From the NCBI GenBank assembly GCA_947502495.1, contig CANNAC010000004.1, forward strand, positions 186,001-250,000: a DNA stretch of 64,000 nucleotides, read 5' to 3'. A program made the position numbers and the translations under genes. Source of the stretch: an uncultured Flavobacteriaceae bacterium (GTDB taxonomy: Bacteria; Bacteroidota; Bacteroidia; Flavobacteriales; Flavobacteriaceae). Within the stretch, counting starts at the first letter, position 1. Each line of letters opens with the position of its first letter. Shown in pieces: positions 18,237 to 26,993 of the stretch. The notes below the pieces were generated by a model. The model worked only from the letters and a program-made list of their open reading frames with translations. It was not told where the DNA came from and did no database searches.

Positions 18237-18977
18237 TTAGAAATCTAGTTTCGTTCTACGTAATTCAAAATTCTGTCCTAGATACACTTTACGTACCATT
18301 TCGTCTTCGGCAAGTTCTTCTGGTTTTCCAGCTTTTAAAATACCACCTTCAAACATTAAGTAGGTTCTATCTGTAATAGCAAGTGTTTCTTGTACGTTGT
18401 GATCGGTAATAAGAATACCAATATTCTTTTTGGTAAGCTTTGCTATAATACGCTGAATATCTTCCACGGCAACAGGATCGACTCCTGCAAATGGTTCATC
18501 TAATAGAATGAAATTTGGATCGGTAGCAAGTGCACGCGCAATTTCTGTACGTCTTCGTTCCCCACCAGAAAGTAAATCTCCTCTGCTTTTACGAATATGT
18601 TCTAAACCAAACTCTTCAATTAGAGATTCCATTTTATGCAACTGTTCTTTCTTGCTTAATTTGGTAAGTTGTAGTACACTTAAAATATTATCTTCAATAC
18701 TTAATTTTCTAAAAACCGAAGCTTCTTGTGCTAAATAACCAATACCGTTTTGTGCACGTTTGTACATTGGGTATTTGGTAATGTTTGTGTCTTCCAAATA
18801 AATGTTTCCACCATTAGGTTTAATAAGTCCAACAATCATATAAAACGAAGTCGTTTTTCCTGCTCCATTCGGACCTAAAAGACCAACAATTTCTCCTTGA
18901 TTTACTTCTAGAGAAACGTCTTTTACCACTTTTCGTCCGCTATAGGACTTCATTAAATGTTCTGCTCTTAGTTTCAT
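18237..18977 (-). CDS. lptB: LPS export ABC transporter ATPase
   Basis: 246 residues from the ATG at 18977; an upstream ATG at 18995 would add six residues, but family proteins usually begin MKLRA. Walker A is GPNGAGKT, signature LSGGERRR, Walker [15 protein letters not shown]-loop TDHNV. The overall sequence ([19 protein letters not shown]) is characteristic of LptB rather than a generic ABC ATPase. It powers the LptBFGC complex that lifts lipopolysaccharide from the inner membrane to the outer membrane. The other lpt genes are not in the window. Confidence 0.93.
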   Translation of the reverse strand: MKLRAEHLMKSYSGRKVVKDVSLEVNQGEIVGLLGPNGAGKTTSFYMIVGLIKPNGGNIYLEDTNITKYPMYKRAQNGIGYLAQEASVFRKLSIEDNILSVLQLTKLSKKEQLHKMESLIEEFGLEHIRKSRGDLLSGGERRRTEIARALATDPNFILLDEPFAGVDPVAVEDIQRIIAKLTKKNIGILITDHNVQETLAITDRTYLMFEGGILKAGKPEELAEDEMVRKVYLGQNFELRRTKLDF

Positions 18978-19128
18978 GTTGTTTTTATTTGTCACATACT
19001 ATTTGCTAATAATCACTTATTTAGGTGATTTGCTTTCTAGTATGCTCGTTTCATAAATACATTACTGGTTGTTAAAAATAGTGAAAACCAAAATGCTATG
19101 GTATGTACACTAGTACTTTAAGTAAAGT

Positions 19129-19479
19129 TTAACCTTGTGCTTCTTCTAAAGCATCCCAATATTCATAGGCTCTTCGCATATGCGGAATGACAATAGTACC
19201 ACCAACTAAATTAGCAATACTTAAAGATTCTACCACTTGTTCTTTAGTAAGTCCTTCTTTATGGCAAGCTTCTAAATGGTATTTTACACAATCGTCACAA
19301 CGTAAAACCATAGATGCTACAAGACCTAAAAGCTCTTTTGTTTTTTTGTCTAGCGTTCCTTCCGCGAAAGCGTTAGTGTCTAAATTAAAAATTCGTTTGA
19401 TTACTTTATTATTATCTGCTAGAATTTTATCATTCATTTTAGAACGATATTCATTAAATTCGGTAACTATATTAGACAT
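19129..19479 (-). CDS. carboxymuconolactone decarboxylase/AhpD-like protein
   Basis: 116 residues. MVLRCDDCVKYHLEACHKEG gives the CxxC-x3-H motif of the AhpD branch, which relays electrons in peroxide defence, rather than the true decarboxylase. The C-terminal IANLVGGTIVIPHMRRAYEY is conserved in the small flavobacterial members. The start overlaps the end of tatC by eight bases, so it is the third gene of the kdsD-tatC unit. Redox role is from family knowledge; the reductant is unknown. Confidence 0.85.
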   Translation of the reverse strand: MSNIVTEFNEYRSKMNDKILADNNKVIKRIFNLDTNAFAEGTLDKKTKELLGLVASMVLRCDDCVKYHLEACHKEGLTKEQVVESLSIANLVGGTIVIPHMRRAYEYWDALEEAQG

Positions 19480-20314
19480 GCTTTTTTATTTTATTATCTG
19501 AAGATTTTTTAGCTTCGTTTTTAACTACAATTTTTGAAATATAAATACTTACTTGATATAGTATTAATATGGGTATGGCAACAATAATCTGACTTGCAAT
19601 ATCTGGTGGTGTTATAATTGCAGAAAGAATTAGTACGATTACTAAAGCGTATTTTCTGTATTTTTTTAGGAATTCTGGCGTTACTAATCCTACTTTGGTT
19701 AAGAAGTAGATAATAATAGGAAGCTCAAAAATTAATCCGGAAGCAATAACGGTCGCTCTTACCAATCCAATATAACTCGCTAAATCGAAATCGTTATGTA
19801 CTTCTTTACTTACCGAGTAGGTACCTAAAAAGTTTATGGATAAAGGCGTTACTATATAATATCCGAAAAGAACTCCTAGAAAGAATAATAAAGACGAAAC
19901 GATGATGAAACCTTTAGAATGTTTCTGTTCGTTTACATGCATTCCCGGACTTATAAACGACCAAAGTTGGTATAGTATATACGGAAACGAAACAATAAAA
20001 CCAGCATAAACCGAAGTCCATAAATGCGCAGAAAACTGTCCAGCTAAAGTTCTACTTTGTATTTCAAACGGAAAACTTTCCCCACAAAAGGAAGAGTTTT
20101 CGATTCCTATCAATTGACTGGCGCTACATAACCATCTGTAGGTTGGAAAAGACATTTCTTTTGGACCAAGAATGATAACATCAAAAATAAAACCTTTAAA
20201 CATAAAAGCCACAATACCGCAAAGTACGACTGCAATACTAATACGAACTAAATGCCATCTTAAATCTTCAAGATGATCTAAAAAAGACATCTCGTTTACA
20301 TTTTTTTTTGCCAT
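19472..20314 (-). CDS. tatC: Sec-independent protein translocase TatC
   Basis: 280 residues with six membrane helices. The N-terminal MSFLDHLEDLRWHLVRISIA is the hallmark of TatC, with the conserved Glu used in twin-arginine signal binding; FVSFPYILYQLWSFISPGMH and the C-terminal SAIITPPDIASQI region also match. It forms the receptor core of the Tat system in the inner membrane, exporting folded proteins. The ATG overlaps the kdsD stop codon by one base. No tatA gene is in the window. Confidence 0.95.
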   Translation of the reverse strand: MAKKNVNEMSFLDHLEDLRWHLVRISIAVVLCGIVAFMFKGFIFDVIILGPKEMSFPTYRWLCSASQLIGIENSSFCGESFPFEIQSRTLAGQFSAHLWTSVYAGFIVSFPYILYQLWSFISPGMHVNEQKHSKGFIIVSSLLFFLGVLFGYYIVTPLSINFLGTYSVSKEVHNDFDLASYIGLVRATVIASGLIFELPIIIYFLTKVGLVTPEFLKKYRKYALVIVLILSAIITPPDIASQIIVAIPILILYQVSIYISKIVVKNEAKKSSDNKIKKHV

Positions 20315-21279
20315 TATATAATACCTTCTCTTATTAAATCATGTACATGAACAACACCGGCGAATTTGCCATTGTCTTCTACTAGAATTTGTGAGATTCC
20401 GTAGGTTTCCATAACATCCATCGCTTCTACAGCCATCGCGTTAACATCTATTCGTTTTGGGTTTTCACTCATAATGTCTTTCGCCGTAAGTTTAGAAAAA
20501 TCGTCTACTTTGGTTAACATTCTACGTAAATCTCCATCGGTTATAATTCCTATAATTTTGTCCTCTTCGACCACAGCAGTCACACCAAGCATTTTTTCGG
20601 TGATTTCTACAATTACTTGTTTAATACCTGTGTTTAAAGAAACTTTTGGTTTTTGATTTATCGAAGATATATCGTGTACACGCAAATATAATTTTTTACC
20701 TAAAGCGCCTCCAGGATGATATTTAGCAAAGTCTTTGCTAGAAAAACCACGTAATTCTAATAGACAAACCGCTAAGGCATCTCCAAGAACTAGTTGCGCA
20801 GTTGTACTCGTTGTAGGAGCAAGATTATTTGGGCAAGCTTCTTTTTCAACATAAGCGTTTAAAACAAAATCTGCTTGTAGCCCTAAAAAGGAATCTTTAT
20901 TACCAGTAATAGCAATCATTTTATTCCCTGCATTCTTTATTAAAGGGACAAGTACTTTGATTTCTGGCGTGTTCCCACTCTTAGAAATACAAATAACTAC
21001 GTCGTCTTGAAGAATTAATCCTAAGTCACCATGAATCGCGTCTGCAGCATGCATAAAAATAGAAGGTGTACCTGTAGAGTTTAATGTCGCAACAATTTTT
21101 GTAGCAATTATAGCACTTTTACCAATTCCTGTAATAATAATTCTACCTTTGGCGTTATACATAAGGTTCACCGCATCTGCAAAATCGTCGTTAACTAAAC
21201 TAGATAAGTTTAAAATTGCTTTACTCTCTAATTCAATAGTTTGCTTGGCTGTAGATATAATAGAATGTGTGTTGCTCAA
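20314..21279 (-). CDS. kdsD: arabinose-5-phosphate isomerase (KpsF/GutQ family)
   Basis: 321 residues: an N-terminal SIS domain (RIIITGIGKSAIIATKIVAT near residue 47; SKSGNTPEI near residue 100) and two CBS domains in the C-terminal third (ITDGDLRRML; YGISQILVEDNGKFAGVVHV). This is the full domain order of KdsD, which turns ribulose 5-phosphate into arabinose 5-phosphate, the first step towards Kdo in the LPS inner core. First gene of the kdsD-tatC-AhpD-like unit, with a TAACTTTG promoter element about 95 bases upstream. Confidence 0.92.
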   Translation of the reverse strand: MSNTHSIISTAKQTIELESKAILNLSSLVNDDFADAVNLMYNAKGRIIITGIGKSAIIATKIVATLNSTGTPSIFMHAADAIHGDLGLILQDDVVICISKSGNTPEIKVLVPLIKNAGNKMIAITGNKDSFLGLQADFVLNAYVEKEACPNNLAPTTSTTAQLVLGDALAVCLLELRGFSSKDFAKYHPGGALGKKLYLRVHDISSINQKPKVSLNTGIKQVIVEITEKMLGVTAVVEEDKIIGIITDGDLRRMLTKVDDFSKLTAKDIMSENPKRIDVNAMAVEAMDVMETYGISQILVEDNGKFAGVVHVHDLIREGII

Positions 21280-21373
21280 AATTTATGAGTTTTTTAGGTT
21301 GTTGCTAATAAAGAATTTTTTATCTTTAATGTTGGTCAATTTCTTATAATTTGTATCCTGTAAAAATGTGATG

Positions 21374-21381
21374 CAAAGTTA
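21374..21381 (-). promoter_or_regulatory. -7 element upstream of kdsD
   Basis: CAAAGTTA on the plus strand reads TAACTTTG on the minus strand, an exact TAnnTTTG. No clear TTG was found at the -33 position. It would give a leader of roughly 90 bases before kdsD. Confidence 0.45.
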
Positions 21382-21476
21382 ACGAAAAATAAATGAGGTT
21401 GATTATATACACTACTAATTAATAGCAAAAAGAATTTAGTGTATTTTTATTATAATTTTAATATTAAAAACAATAC

Positions 21477-23678
21477 ATGTCTATTATTGAAAAGGACTTA
21501 CACGTCTCCCTAAAAAAATATTTCGGATTTAATAAGTTTAAAGGCTTACAAGAAGATGTTATACAAAGTCTTTTATCTGGCAAAAATACATTTGTTATTA
21601 TGCCTACTGGAGGTGGTAAATCTTTATGTTACCAATTACCAGCTTTAATGCATGAAGGAACAGCAATTGTTGTTTCTCCTTTAATTGCATTGATGAAGAA
21701 TCAAGTAGATGCTATACGCAGTGTATCCGAACACGATGGCGTTGCGCATGTTTTAAATTCTTCATTAAATAAAACCGAAGTAAAACAGGTAAAGCAAGAT
21801 ATTACAGATGGCGTTACTAAATTACTATATGTAGCCCCAGAATCTTTAACAAAAGAAGACAATGTAGAGTTTCTTCGTTCGGTAAAGATTTCTTTTATGG
21901 CTGTAGATGAAGCGCATTGTATTAGTGAATGGGGACACGATTTTAGACCCGAATACAGAAACTTAAAAAGTATTATTCAACGTATTGGAGATAATATTCC
22001 AATAATAGGTCTTACCGCTACGGCAACGCCAAAAGTACAAGAAGATATATTGAAAAATTTGGGTATGCCAGATGCTACCACTTTTAAAGCATCCTTTAAT
22101 AGACCCAATTTATATTACGAAATACGCCCAAAAACCAAAACCGTAGATGCCGATATTATTCGTTTTATTAAACAAAACGATGGTAAATCTGGTATTGTAT
22201 ACTGTTTAAGTAGAAAGCGCGTAGAAGAACTCGCACAAGCTTTGCAGGTAAATGGTATTAAAGCAGTGCCATATCATGCAGGTTTAGATGCCAAGACAAG
22301 ATCGAGACATCAAGACATGTTTTTAATGGAAGATATTGATGTTGTTGTGGCTACCATTGCATTTGGAATGGGAATTGACAAACCAGATGTTCGGTTTGTG
22401 ATACATCACGATATTCCAAAAAGTATAGAAAGTTATTACCAAGAAACAGGAAGAGCAGGACGTGATGGAGGAGAAGGACACTGTTTAGCGTACTATGCAT
22501 ACAAAGACATAGAAAAGTTAGAGAAGTTTATGTCCGGAAAACCGGTTGCGGAACAAGAAATCGGACATGCTTTACTGCAAGAAGTTGTCGCATTTGCGGA
22601 AACTTCTATTTCTAGAAGGAAATTTATTCTTCATTATTTTGGTGAAGAATTTGATAATGAAACTGGAGAAGGTGGAGACTTAGATGATAATGTTCGTCAT
22701 CCTAAAAAACAACAAGAGGCAAAAGAGCAAGTAAAATTAGCCTTAGAAATTGTTGCTAGTACCAATGAAAAATACAAGTCTAAAGACTTAGTAAATGTTA
22801 TTACAGGTAATGAAAATGCCTTAATAAATTCGCATAAAACAAACGAACAGCCATTTTTTGGTAAAGGGAAGCGTCATGATAAATCCTATTGGATGGCTTT
22901 AATTAGACAAGCACTTGTAGCTGGTTTATTAAAGAAGGATATAGAAACCTACGGGGTTATTATGTTAAAAGAAGATGGAAGAAATTTTATAGAGAATCCG
23001 AAATCTTTTATGATGACAGAAGATCACGTTTTTAACCAAACTACAGATGATTCTATCGTTACTGCCGCAAAAGGTAGTGGCGGCGTTGCAGATGCCACAT
23101 TAATGGCAATGCTAAAAGACTTAAGAAAGAAAAATGCGAAGAAACTAGGTGTACCACCATTTGTAATTTTTCAAGATCCTTCTTTAGAAGATATGTCTTT
23201 AAAATACCCGGTTACTTTAGAAGAACTTTCTAATGTACATGGTGTTGGGGATGGTAAATCGAAAAAATACGGAAAAGATTTCATTACACTAATTTCAAAT
23301 TATGTAGAAGAAAATGATATTGTCCGACCAGATGATATGATTGTGAAGTCTACAGGAATGAACTCTGCATTAAAGCTTTATATTATTCAAAACGTAGATA
23401 GAAAATTACCATTAGATGATATTGCTTCGGCAAAAGGAATGGAAATGGCTGCTTTTATAAAGGAAATGGAAGCTATTGTGTTCTCAGGAACCAAGTTAAA
23501 CATCGATTATTGGATTAATGATCTTTTAGACGAAGACCAGCAAGAAGAAATTCATGAGTACTTTATGGAGTCTCAAACCGATAAAATAGATGCTGCCATT
23601 GATGAGTTTGATGGCGATTATGATGATGAAGAATTACGTCTTTACAGAATTAAGTTTATTAGTGAAGTAGCAAATTAG
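21477..23678 (+). CDS. recQ: ATP-dependent DNA helicase RecQ
   Basis: 733 residues. Motif I is MPTGGGKSLCYQLPA near residue 42, motif II DEAHCISEWGHDFRPEY near residue 144, motif III GLTATATPKV, and motif VI QETGRAGRDGGEG; the RecQ-C/winged-helix and HRDC-like parts follow, giving the long flavobacterial form. A 3'-5' helicase for replication restart and recombination. It stands alone, divergent from kdsD, and ends against a terminator-like hairpin shared with a convergent gene. Confidence 0.95.
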   Translation: MSIIEKDLHVSLKKYFGFNKFKGLQEDVIQSLLSGKNTFVIMPTGGGKSLCYQLPALMHEGTAIVVSPLIALMKNQVDAIRSVSEHDGVAHVLNSSLNKTEVKQVKQDITDGVTKLLYVAPESLTKEDNVEFLRSVKISFMAVDEAHCISEWGHDFRPEYRNLKSIIQRIGDNIPIIGLTATATPKVQEDILKNLGMPDATTFKASFNRPNLYYEIRPKTKTVDADIIRFIKQNDGKSGIVYCLSRKRVEELAQALQVNGIKAVPYHAGLDAKTRSRHQDMFLMEDIDVVVATIAFGMGIDKPDVRFVIHHDIPKSIESYYQETGRAGRDGGEGHCLAYYAYKDIEKLEKFMSGKPVAEQEIGHALLQEVVAFAETSISRRKFILHYFGEEFDNETGEGGDLDDNVRHPKKQQEAKEQVKLALEIVASTNEKYKSKDLVNVITGNENALINSHKTNEQPFFGKGKRHDKSYWMALIRQALVAGLLKKDIETYGVIMLKEDGRNFIENPKSFMMTEDHVFNQTTDDSIVTAAKGSGGVADATLMAMLKDLRKKNAKKLGVPPFVIFQDPSLEDMSLKYPVTLEELSNVHGVGDGKSKKYGKDFITLISNYVEENDIVRPDDMIVKSTGMNSALKLYIIQNVDRKLPLDDIASAKGMEMAAFIKEMEAIVFSGTKLNIDYWINDLLDEDQQEEIHEYFMESQTDKIDAAIDEFDGDYDDEELRLYRIKFISEVAN

Positions 23679-23734
23679 TCCATAATTACAGTAGATAATA
23701 CATTAAGAAATACTTTTGAGTAATCGCGTCACCG

Positions 23735-23768
23735 TGTCTTTTCTTTAGAAGAGCGTCTAAAAAAGACA
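23735..23768. terminator. hairpin between convergent recQ and a hypothetical gene
   Basis: TGTCTTTT..TTAGA pairs with TCTAAAAAAGACA across a six-base loop, giving about 13 pairs with a small bulge. Both strands carry T-rich arms, so it can serve as a two-way terminator. It ends at the base next to the stop codon of the minus-strand gene. Confidence 0.55.
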
Positions 23769-24203
23769 TTACTCTTCGTTATATACCGTAAAAACAACTT
23801 CTTTTTTCTTAATAGTAAGTGTGAGTTGTTTCATTGTAGATCGCTTTAATTTTTCAACAGTATTTTTTTCAATCTCAAAATCAATCTTTGTAACATAAGC
23901 ATCTAATGGGCTAGCTGGTTCCGATTCGAGTTCAGACATATCCGAATTTAGTTCTAACCTATAATCGTTACCTTCAATTATAAGTTTAGCACCATCTTTT
24001 GTTTTGCTTTTTAAGCGTCCAATGATAAACGTTTGTAAGTAATAATAACCGCCAAGTTCATTGTAGCCAACGTAAATTAGGTTGTTGTTAGAACCGCCTA
24101 AAGGTACATCGTTACTAGATTTTATTATAGATTCGATATATTTATCGTCCTCTAGTTGGTCTTCCTTTTGTTTACCTCCAAACAGCTTAGTAAAAACTCC
24201 CAT
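23769..24203 (-). CDS. hypothetical protein
   Basis: 144 residues, not assigned to a named family. It starts MGVFTKLFGGKQKEDQ, a basic amphipathic start with no signal peptide, then has acidic and beta-rich parts (LIYVGYNELGGYYYLQTFII; LIIEGNDYRLELNSD) and ends with a lysine-rich strand pair. The profile suggests a small cytoplasmic beta protein. It has its own promoter element and is convergent with recQ. No function is proposed. Confidence 0.7.
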   Translation of the reverse strand: MGVFTKLFGGKQKEDQLEDDKYIESIIKSSNDVPLGGSNNNLIYVGYNELGGYYYLQTFIIGRLKSKTKDGAKLIIEGNDYRLELNSDMSELESEPASPLDAYVTKIDFEIEKNTVEKLKRSTMKQLTLTIKKKEVVFTVYNEE

Positions 24204-24223
24204 ATTTTATATTAATTTGATTT

Positions 24224-24231
24224 CAAAGCTA
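24224..24231 (-). promoter_or_regulatory. -7 element for the hypothetical gene at 23769-24203
   Basis: CAAAGCTA on the plus strand reads TAGCTTTG on the minus strand, an exact TAnnTTTG, 20 bases before the ATG. No good TTG at -33 was seen. Confidence 0.5.
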
Positions 24232-24503
24232 AGAAAATTTTAAAGGAATTTGTAAAAGTGCTATGCTTTTTGCATCTAAGTTTTCGAGTTTCGCTTTATA
24301 ATTGGATGTATTTCAGACTATAATATCCGTGAAAATAGGTGTCTAAAAGGAGTATGCATTTCGTATGTAAGAAGGTGCCATTATTCCGTAAAAATCCTAA
24401 TGCATCTGCAATAACCATATGAATTAGATGTTATTAGACACATATTATGAATGTAGTTCTTCAAAAATTGTTATTCGTTATTCGTAAATCTCAAATCATT
24501 CCC
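24232..24503. other. gene-free stretch before the cyclophilin-FKBP gene
   Basis: Most of this ~270-base stretch (part of a 330-base gap between start codons) shows no gene I can support. An eight-base inverted repeat GTGTCTAA/TTAGACAC (24339-24346 and 24434-24441) is present but its arms are 87 bases apart and it may be chance. Confidence 0.4.
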
Positions 24504-24511
24504 TATCTTTG
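24504..24511 (+). promoter_or_regulatory. -7 element that fixes the start of the cyclophilin-FKBP gene
   Basis: TATCTTTG followed by CAC, an exact TAnnTTTG element 22 bases before the ATG at 24534. A transcript starting just after it would not contain the in-frame ATG at 24447, so the downstream ATG must be the true start. Confidence 0.6.
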
Positions 24512-24533
24512 CACTTTATTAAAAAACAACAAG

Positions 24534-25466
24534 ATGCAAGACGGATTATACGCAAAATTTAATACAACAAAAGGCGAAATATTAGTAGCTTTAGAATACC
24601 AGAAAACTCCAGGAACAGTAGGTAACTTTGTTGCTTTAGCAGAAGGGAACTTAGAAAACAATGCAAAACCACAAGGAACTCCTTATTATGATGGTTTACA
24701 ATTTCATAGAGTAATTCCAGATTTTATGATTCAAGGAGGTTGTCCTCAAGGAACAGGAACTGGAAATCCAGGTTATAAATTTGCTGATGAATTTCATGCC
24801 GATTTAAAACATGATACTCCAGGAGTCTTATCTATGGCAAATGCAGGACCAGGAACGAATGGGAGTCAGTTTTTTATCACACACATTGCAACACCTTGGT
24901 TAGATAATAATCATACCGTTTTTGGTAAAGTGGTAACTGGACAAGATATTGTAGATGCCATTGCACAAGGAGATGCCATTGAAAGTTTAGAAATTGTAAG
25001 AGTAGGAGCAGAAGCTGAAGGTTTTAAAGCAGTAGAAGCTTTTAGAACTTTTGAAGGTTCTCGCGATAAGATTTTAGCCGAAGCTAAAGCGAAACAAGAT
25101 GCTGCATTAGACAAAATTTCTGCAGGATTTAGTAAAACGGAAAGTGGTTTACGTTACCAGATTTTACAAGAAGGAAACGGAGCAAAAGCAGAAAAAGGGA
25201 AAACCGTTTCTGTACACTATAAAGGACAATTAGCAGACGGAACTGTATTTGATTCGTCTTATAAAAGAAAAGAACCAATTGAGTTTCCATTAGGAGTAGG
25301 TCAAGTTATTTCTGGTTGGGATGAAGGAGTACAACTTTTAAAAATTGGAGATAAAGCACGTTTTGTAATTCCTAGCCATTTAGGTTATGGTAGCGCTGGA
25401 GCTGGAGGAGTAATTCCACCAGATGCAACACTGATTTTTGATGTAGAGTTAATGGATGTGAAATAG
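24534..25466 (+). CDS. cyclophilin-FKBP fusion peptidyl-prolyl isomerase
   Basis: 310 residues from the ATG at 24534; the promoter element at 24504 excludes the ATG at 24447. Residues ~1-160 are a cyclophilin domain (FHRVIPDFMIQGGCPQGTGT, NGSQFFITH, NHTVFGKV); residues ~215-310 are an FKBP domain (VSVHYKGQLADGTVFDSS, VISGWDEGVQL, IPSHLGYG, IPPDATLIFDVELM). Both active sites look intact. No signal peptide is seen, so it acts in the cytoplasm on proline bonds of folding proteins. This two-domain form is known in Bacteroidetes. A strong terminator follows. Confidence 0.92.
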   Translation: MQDGLYAKFNTTKGEILVALEYQKTPGTVGNFVALAEGNLENNAKPQGTPYYDGLQFHRVIPDFMIQGGCPQGTGTGNPGYKFADEFHADLKHDTPGVLSMANAGPGTNGSQFFITHIATPWLDNNHTVFGKVVTGQDIVDAIAQGDAIESLEIVRVGAEAEGFKAVEAFRTFEGSRDKILAEAKAKQDAALDKISAGFSKTESGLRYQILQEGNGAKAEKGKTVSVHYKGQLADGTVFDSSYKRKEPIEFPLGVGQVISGWDEGVQLLKIGDKARFVIPSHLGYGSAGAGGVIPPDATLIFDVELMDVK

Positions 25467-25486
25467 TTTTTCCATATAATAAGCTT

Positions 25487-25523
25487 AAAAGTCGCCTCAT
25501 TTATAATGAGGCGACTTTTTTTT
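25487..25523 (+). terminator. Rho-independent terminator after the cyclophilin-FKBP gene
   Basis: A 14-base stem with arms GTCGCCTCAT/ATGAGGCGAC flanked by AAAA/TTTT, a five-base loop TTATA and a run of eight T residues. Confidence 0.9.
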
Positions 25524-25630
25524 GTTAAAATAATGCTCGTCAAAAGGTGTGATTTTTCCTATAATCAGATCGTTTTCTATGCAAATCGTATTTTGTTTTT
25601 TTTATTTGGACTATTAGCTTGAAATGTTTT

Positions 25631-25658
25631 TTGTAAACCTTTTAAATTCATAGCTTTG
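25631..25658 (+). promoter_or_regulatory. promoter of the gene at 25693
   Basis: TTG at 25631-25633, a 17-base spacer and TAGCTTTG at 25651-25658, a full match to the Bacteroidetes -33/-7 form. The ATG lies 34 bases further on. Confidence 0.7.
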
Positions 25659-25692
25659 CGTCATAATTGTATTAACCCCAAAGCTATACAAT

Positions 25693-26121
25693 ATGAAAAG
25701 TATTAAAGAAACCAACCTATATATCGAAGTTTTAAAAGAGTTTAATTATACCTTCGGAAACGTTTTTATTTTCGATGGCTATGTGGTTTCCGAAATTAGC
25801 GAAGGAATTGTTTTTTCGTGGGAAGCCCATGCAGAACAAATTACTATAGATATAGCTTCTTTTTTAGAAACGGACGGCTCCGATGTAATTTACATTTCTA
25901 ATCGCGTGCATTCCTATTCTGTTATGGCAGCAGACTGGCACAAATTTTTTAAAAATTGTTATAATCTACAAGGCTATTATGTAGTTGGTCAGGAGAAATG
26001 TAGTATAATAAATACTATGTTTGAAAATCTTTTTTTTAAATCTAAAATCAGAAAATTCACGAATATTGAATCCGCTGTTGCGCTAGCAAAAGAATACAAA
26101 TCTAAAGTAGTAGAAGTTTAG
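25693..26121 (+). CDS. hypothetical protein, possibly SpoIIAA/STAS-like fold
   Basis: 142 residues with no signal peptide. The pattern of strands and helices (NVFIFDGYVVSEISEGIVFSW; TIDIASFLE; DVIYISNRVHSYSVMAADWH; SIINTMFENLFFK; FTNIESAVALAKEY) resembles the small SpoIIAA-like proteins with an alternating beta-alpha layout, but I cannot match a named family with confidence. It stands as a single gene with a consensus promoter and a terminator, so it is probably expressed on its own. No function is proposed. Confidence 0.7.
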   Translation: MKSIKETNLYIEVLKEFNYTFGNVFIFDGYVVSEISEGIVFSWEAHAEQITIDIASFLETDGSDVIYISNRVHSYSVMAADWHKFFKNCYNLQGYYVVGQEKCSIINTMFENLFFKSKIRKFTNIESAVALAKEYKSKVVEV

Positions 26122-26166
26122 TCTTTTTTAATTGGAATAAAATAGTAACAAAATTTAAAAAGTATC

Positions 26167-26193
26167 GTCTCATTTGTAATGAGGCTTTTTTTT
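26167..26193 (+). terminator. terminator after the gene at 25693
   Basis: Stem GTCTCATT/AATGAGGC with a three-base loop TGT followed by eight T residues. The stem sequence is similar to the terminator at 25487-25523 (both contain CTCATT and AATGAGGC-like arms). Confidence 0.7.
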
Positions 26194-26225
26194 AGTCCTT
26201 ACGTAATCCATAAAATCCGATTCCA

Positions 26226-26930
26226 ATGAAGACAAGAACATTACTATTATCTTTAATTGCCAGCATAATAATTTCTAGTTGTTCTAAGAATGTAAATTAT
26301 ACTTCCGAATTTATAGCGCAAACTTCCGGAAGGTATTTATTTAATCCAGATGATGTTATTGAAGTGTTTTATGAAAACAATAAACTGTTTGTAAAATGGC
26401 GAGGAGCCGAAAAAATAGAACCTGTTGTTATTGATGAAAACACTTTTTTTATCGTAGATATGTATAAGAAACTTCGGTTTGTTCAGGATCCAGAAACAAA
26501 AAAACGATACTTATCTATAATTCCGAAAGAGAACGAATCGACAATTACTTATGATTATTTAAAAGTAACGGACTCTTTTAAAACACCAAGTATGTATTTA
26601 AAGAGTGGTAATTATGAGAAGGCATTAACCGGATTTTTAGCAATTAAAAACCAGGATTCTACCAATGTATTAATTAATGAAAATGAATTTAATACGATTG
26701 GTTATGAGTTGTTAAGAAAGGAAGAATACCAAAATGCGATAGCTGTATTTAATATTAATGTGGCATTATATCCCGAAAGTGACAATGCTTATGATAGTTT
26801 AGCGGATGCTTATTTACGTAGCGGCGACAGTTTACAAGCATTTCAGAATTATAAAAAAGCATTGACATTTAATAATCGAAATAATAGAGCAAAACGATTT
26901 GTTAAAGCGTATTCTGAAAATAAAAATTAA
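26226..26930 (+). CDS. TPR-containing lipoprotein
   Basis: 234 residues. The N-terminus MKTRTLLLSLIASIIISSC is a lipoprotein signal with the lipid Cys at residue 19. Residues ~25-110 form a beta-rich region (YLFNPDDVIEVFYENNKLFV), and residues ~120-230 hold two to three tetratricopeptide repeats (YEKALTGFLAIKNQDSTNVL; YQNAIAVFNINVALYPESDN; DSLADAYLRSGDSLQAFQNY). The layout recalls C-terminal TPR parts of flavobacterial beta-lactamase-like proteins, here without the enzyme. Probably a periplasmic protein-protein contact module; partner unknown. Confidence 0.75.
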   Translation: MKTRTLLLSLIASIIISSCSKNVNYTSEFIAQTSGRYLFNPDDVIEVFYENNKLFVKWRGAEKIEPVVIDENTFFIVDMYKKLRFVQDPETKKRYLSIIPKENESTITYDYLKVTDSFKTPSMYLKSGNYEKALTGFLAIKNQDSTNVLINENEFNTIGYELLRKEEYQNAIAVFNINVALYPESDNAYDSLADAYLRSGDSLQAFQNYKKALTFNNRNNRAKRFVKAYSENKN

Positions 26931-26955
26931 ATCTTATCATATTAATTGTAATAAT

Positions 26956-26983
26956 AAAGCGCTTCTTTTGAGGTGCTTTTTTT
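26956..26983 (+). terminator. terminator after the TPR lipoprotein gene
   Basis: AAAGCGCTTC pairs with GAGGTGCTTT (10 pairs, two G-U) around a TTTT loop, with a run of eight T residues overlapping the 3' arm. It ends 11 bases before the bstA start, which argues against the longer frame from 26973. Confidence 0.7.
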
Positions 26984-26993
26984 ATATTTAGGG

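Noticed and set aside
24300-24419. 39-codon minus-strand frame (MVIADALGFLRNNG...)
   Set aside because: It reads like protein in part, but has no promoter, no homologue I recognise, and lies in a gap with promoters on both sides; too little to call a gene.
24339-24441. Inverted repeat GTGTCTAA/TTAGACAC
   Set aside because: Only eight bases per arm and 87 bases apart; no gene or element between them. Expected by chance in A/T-rich sequence.
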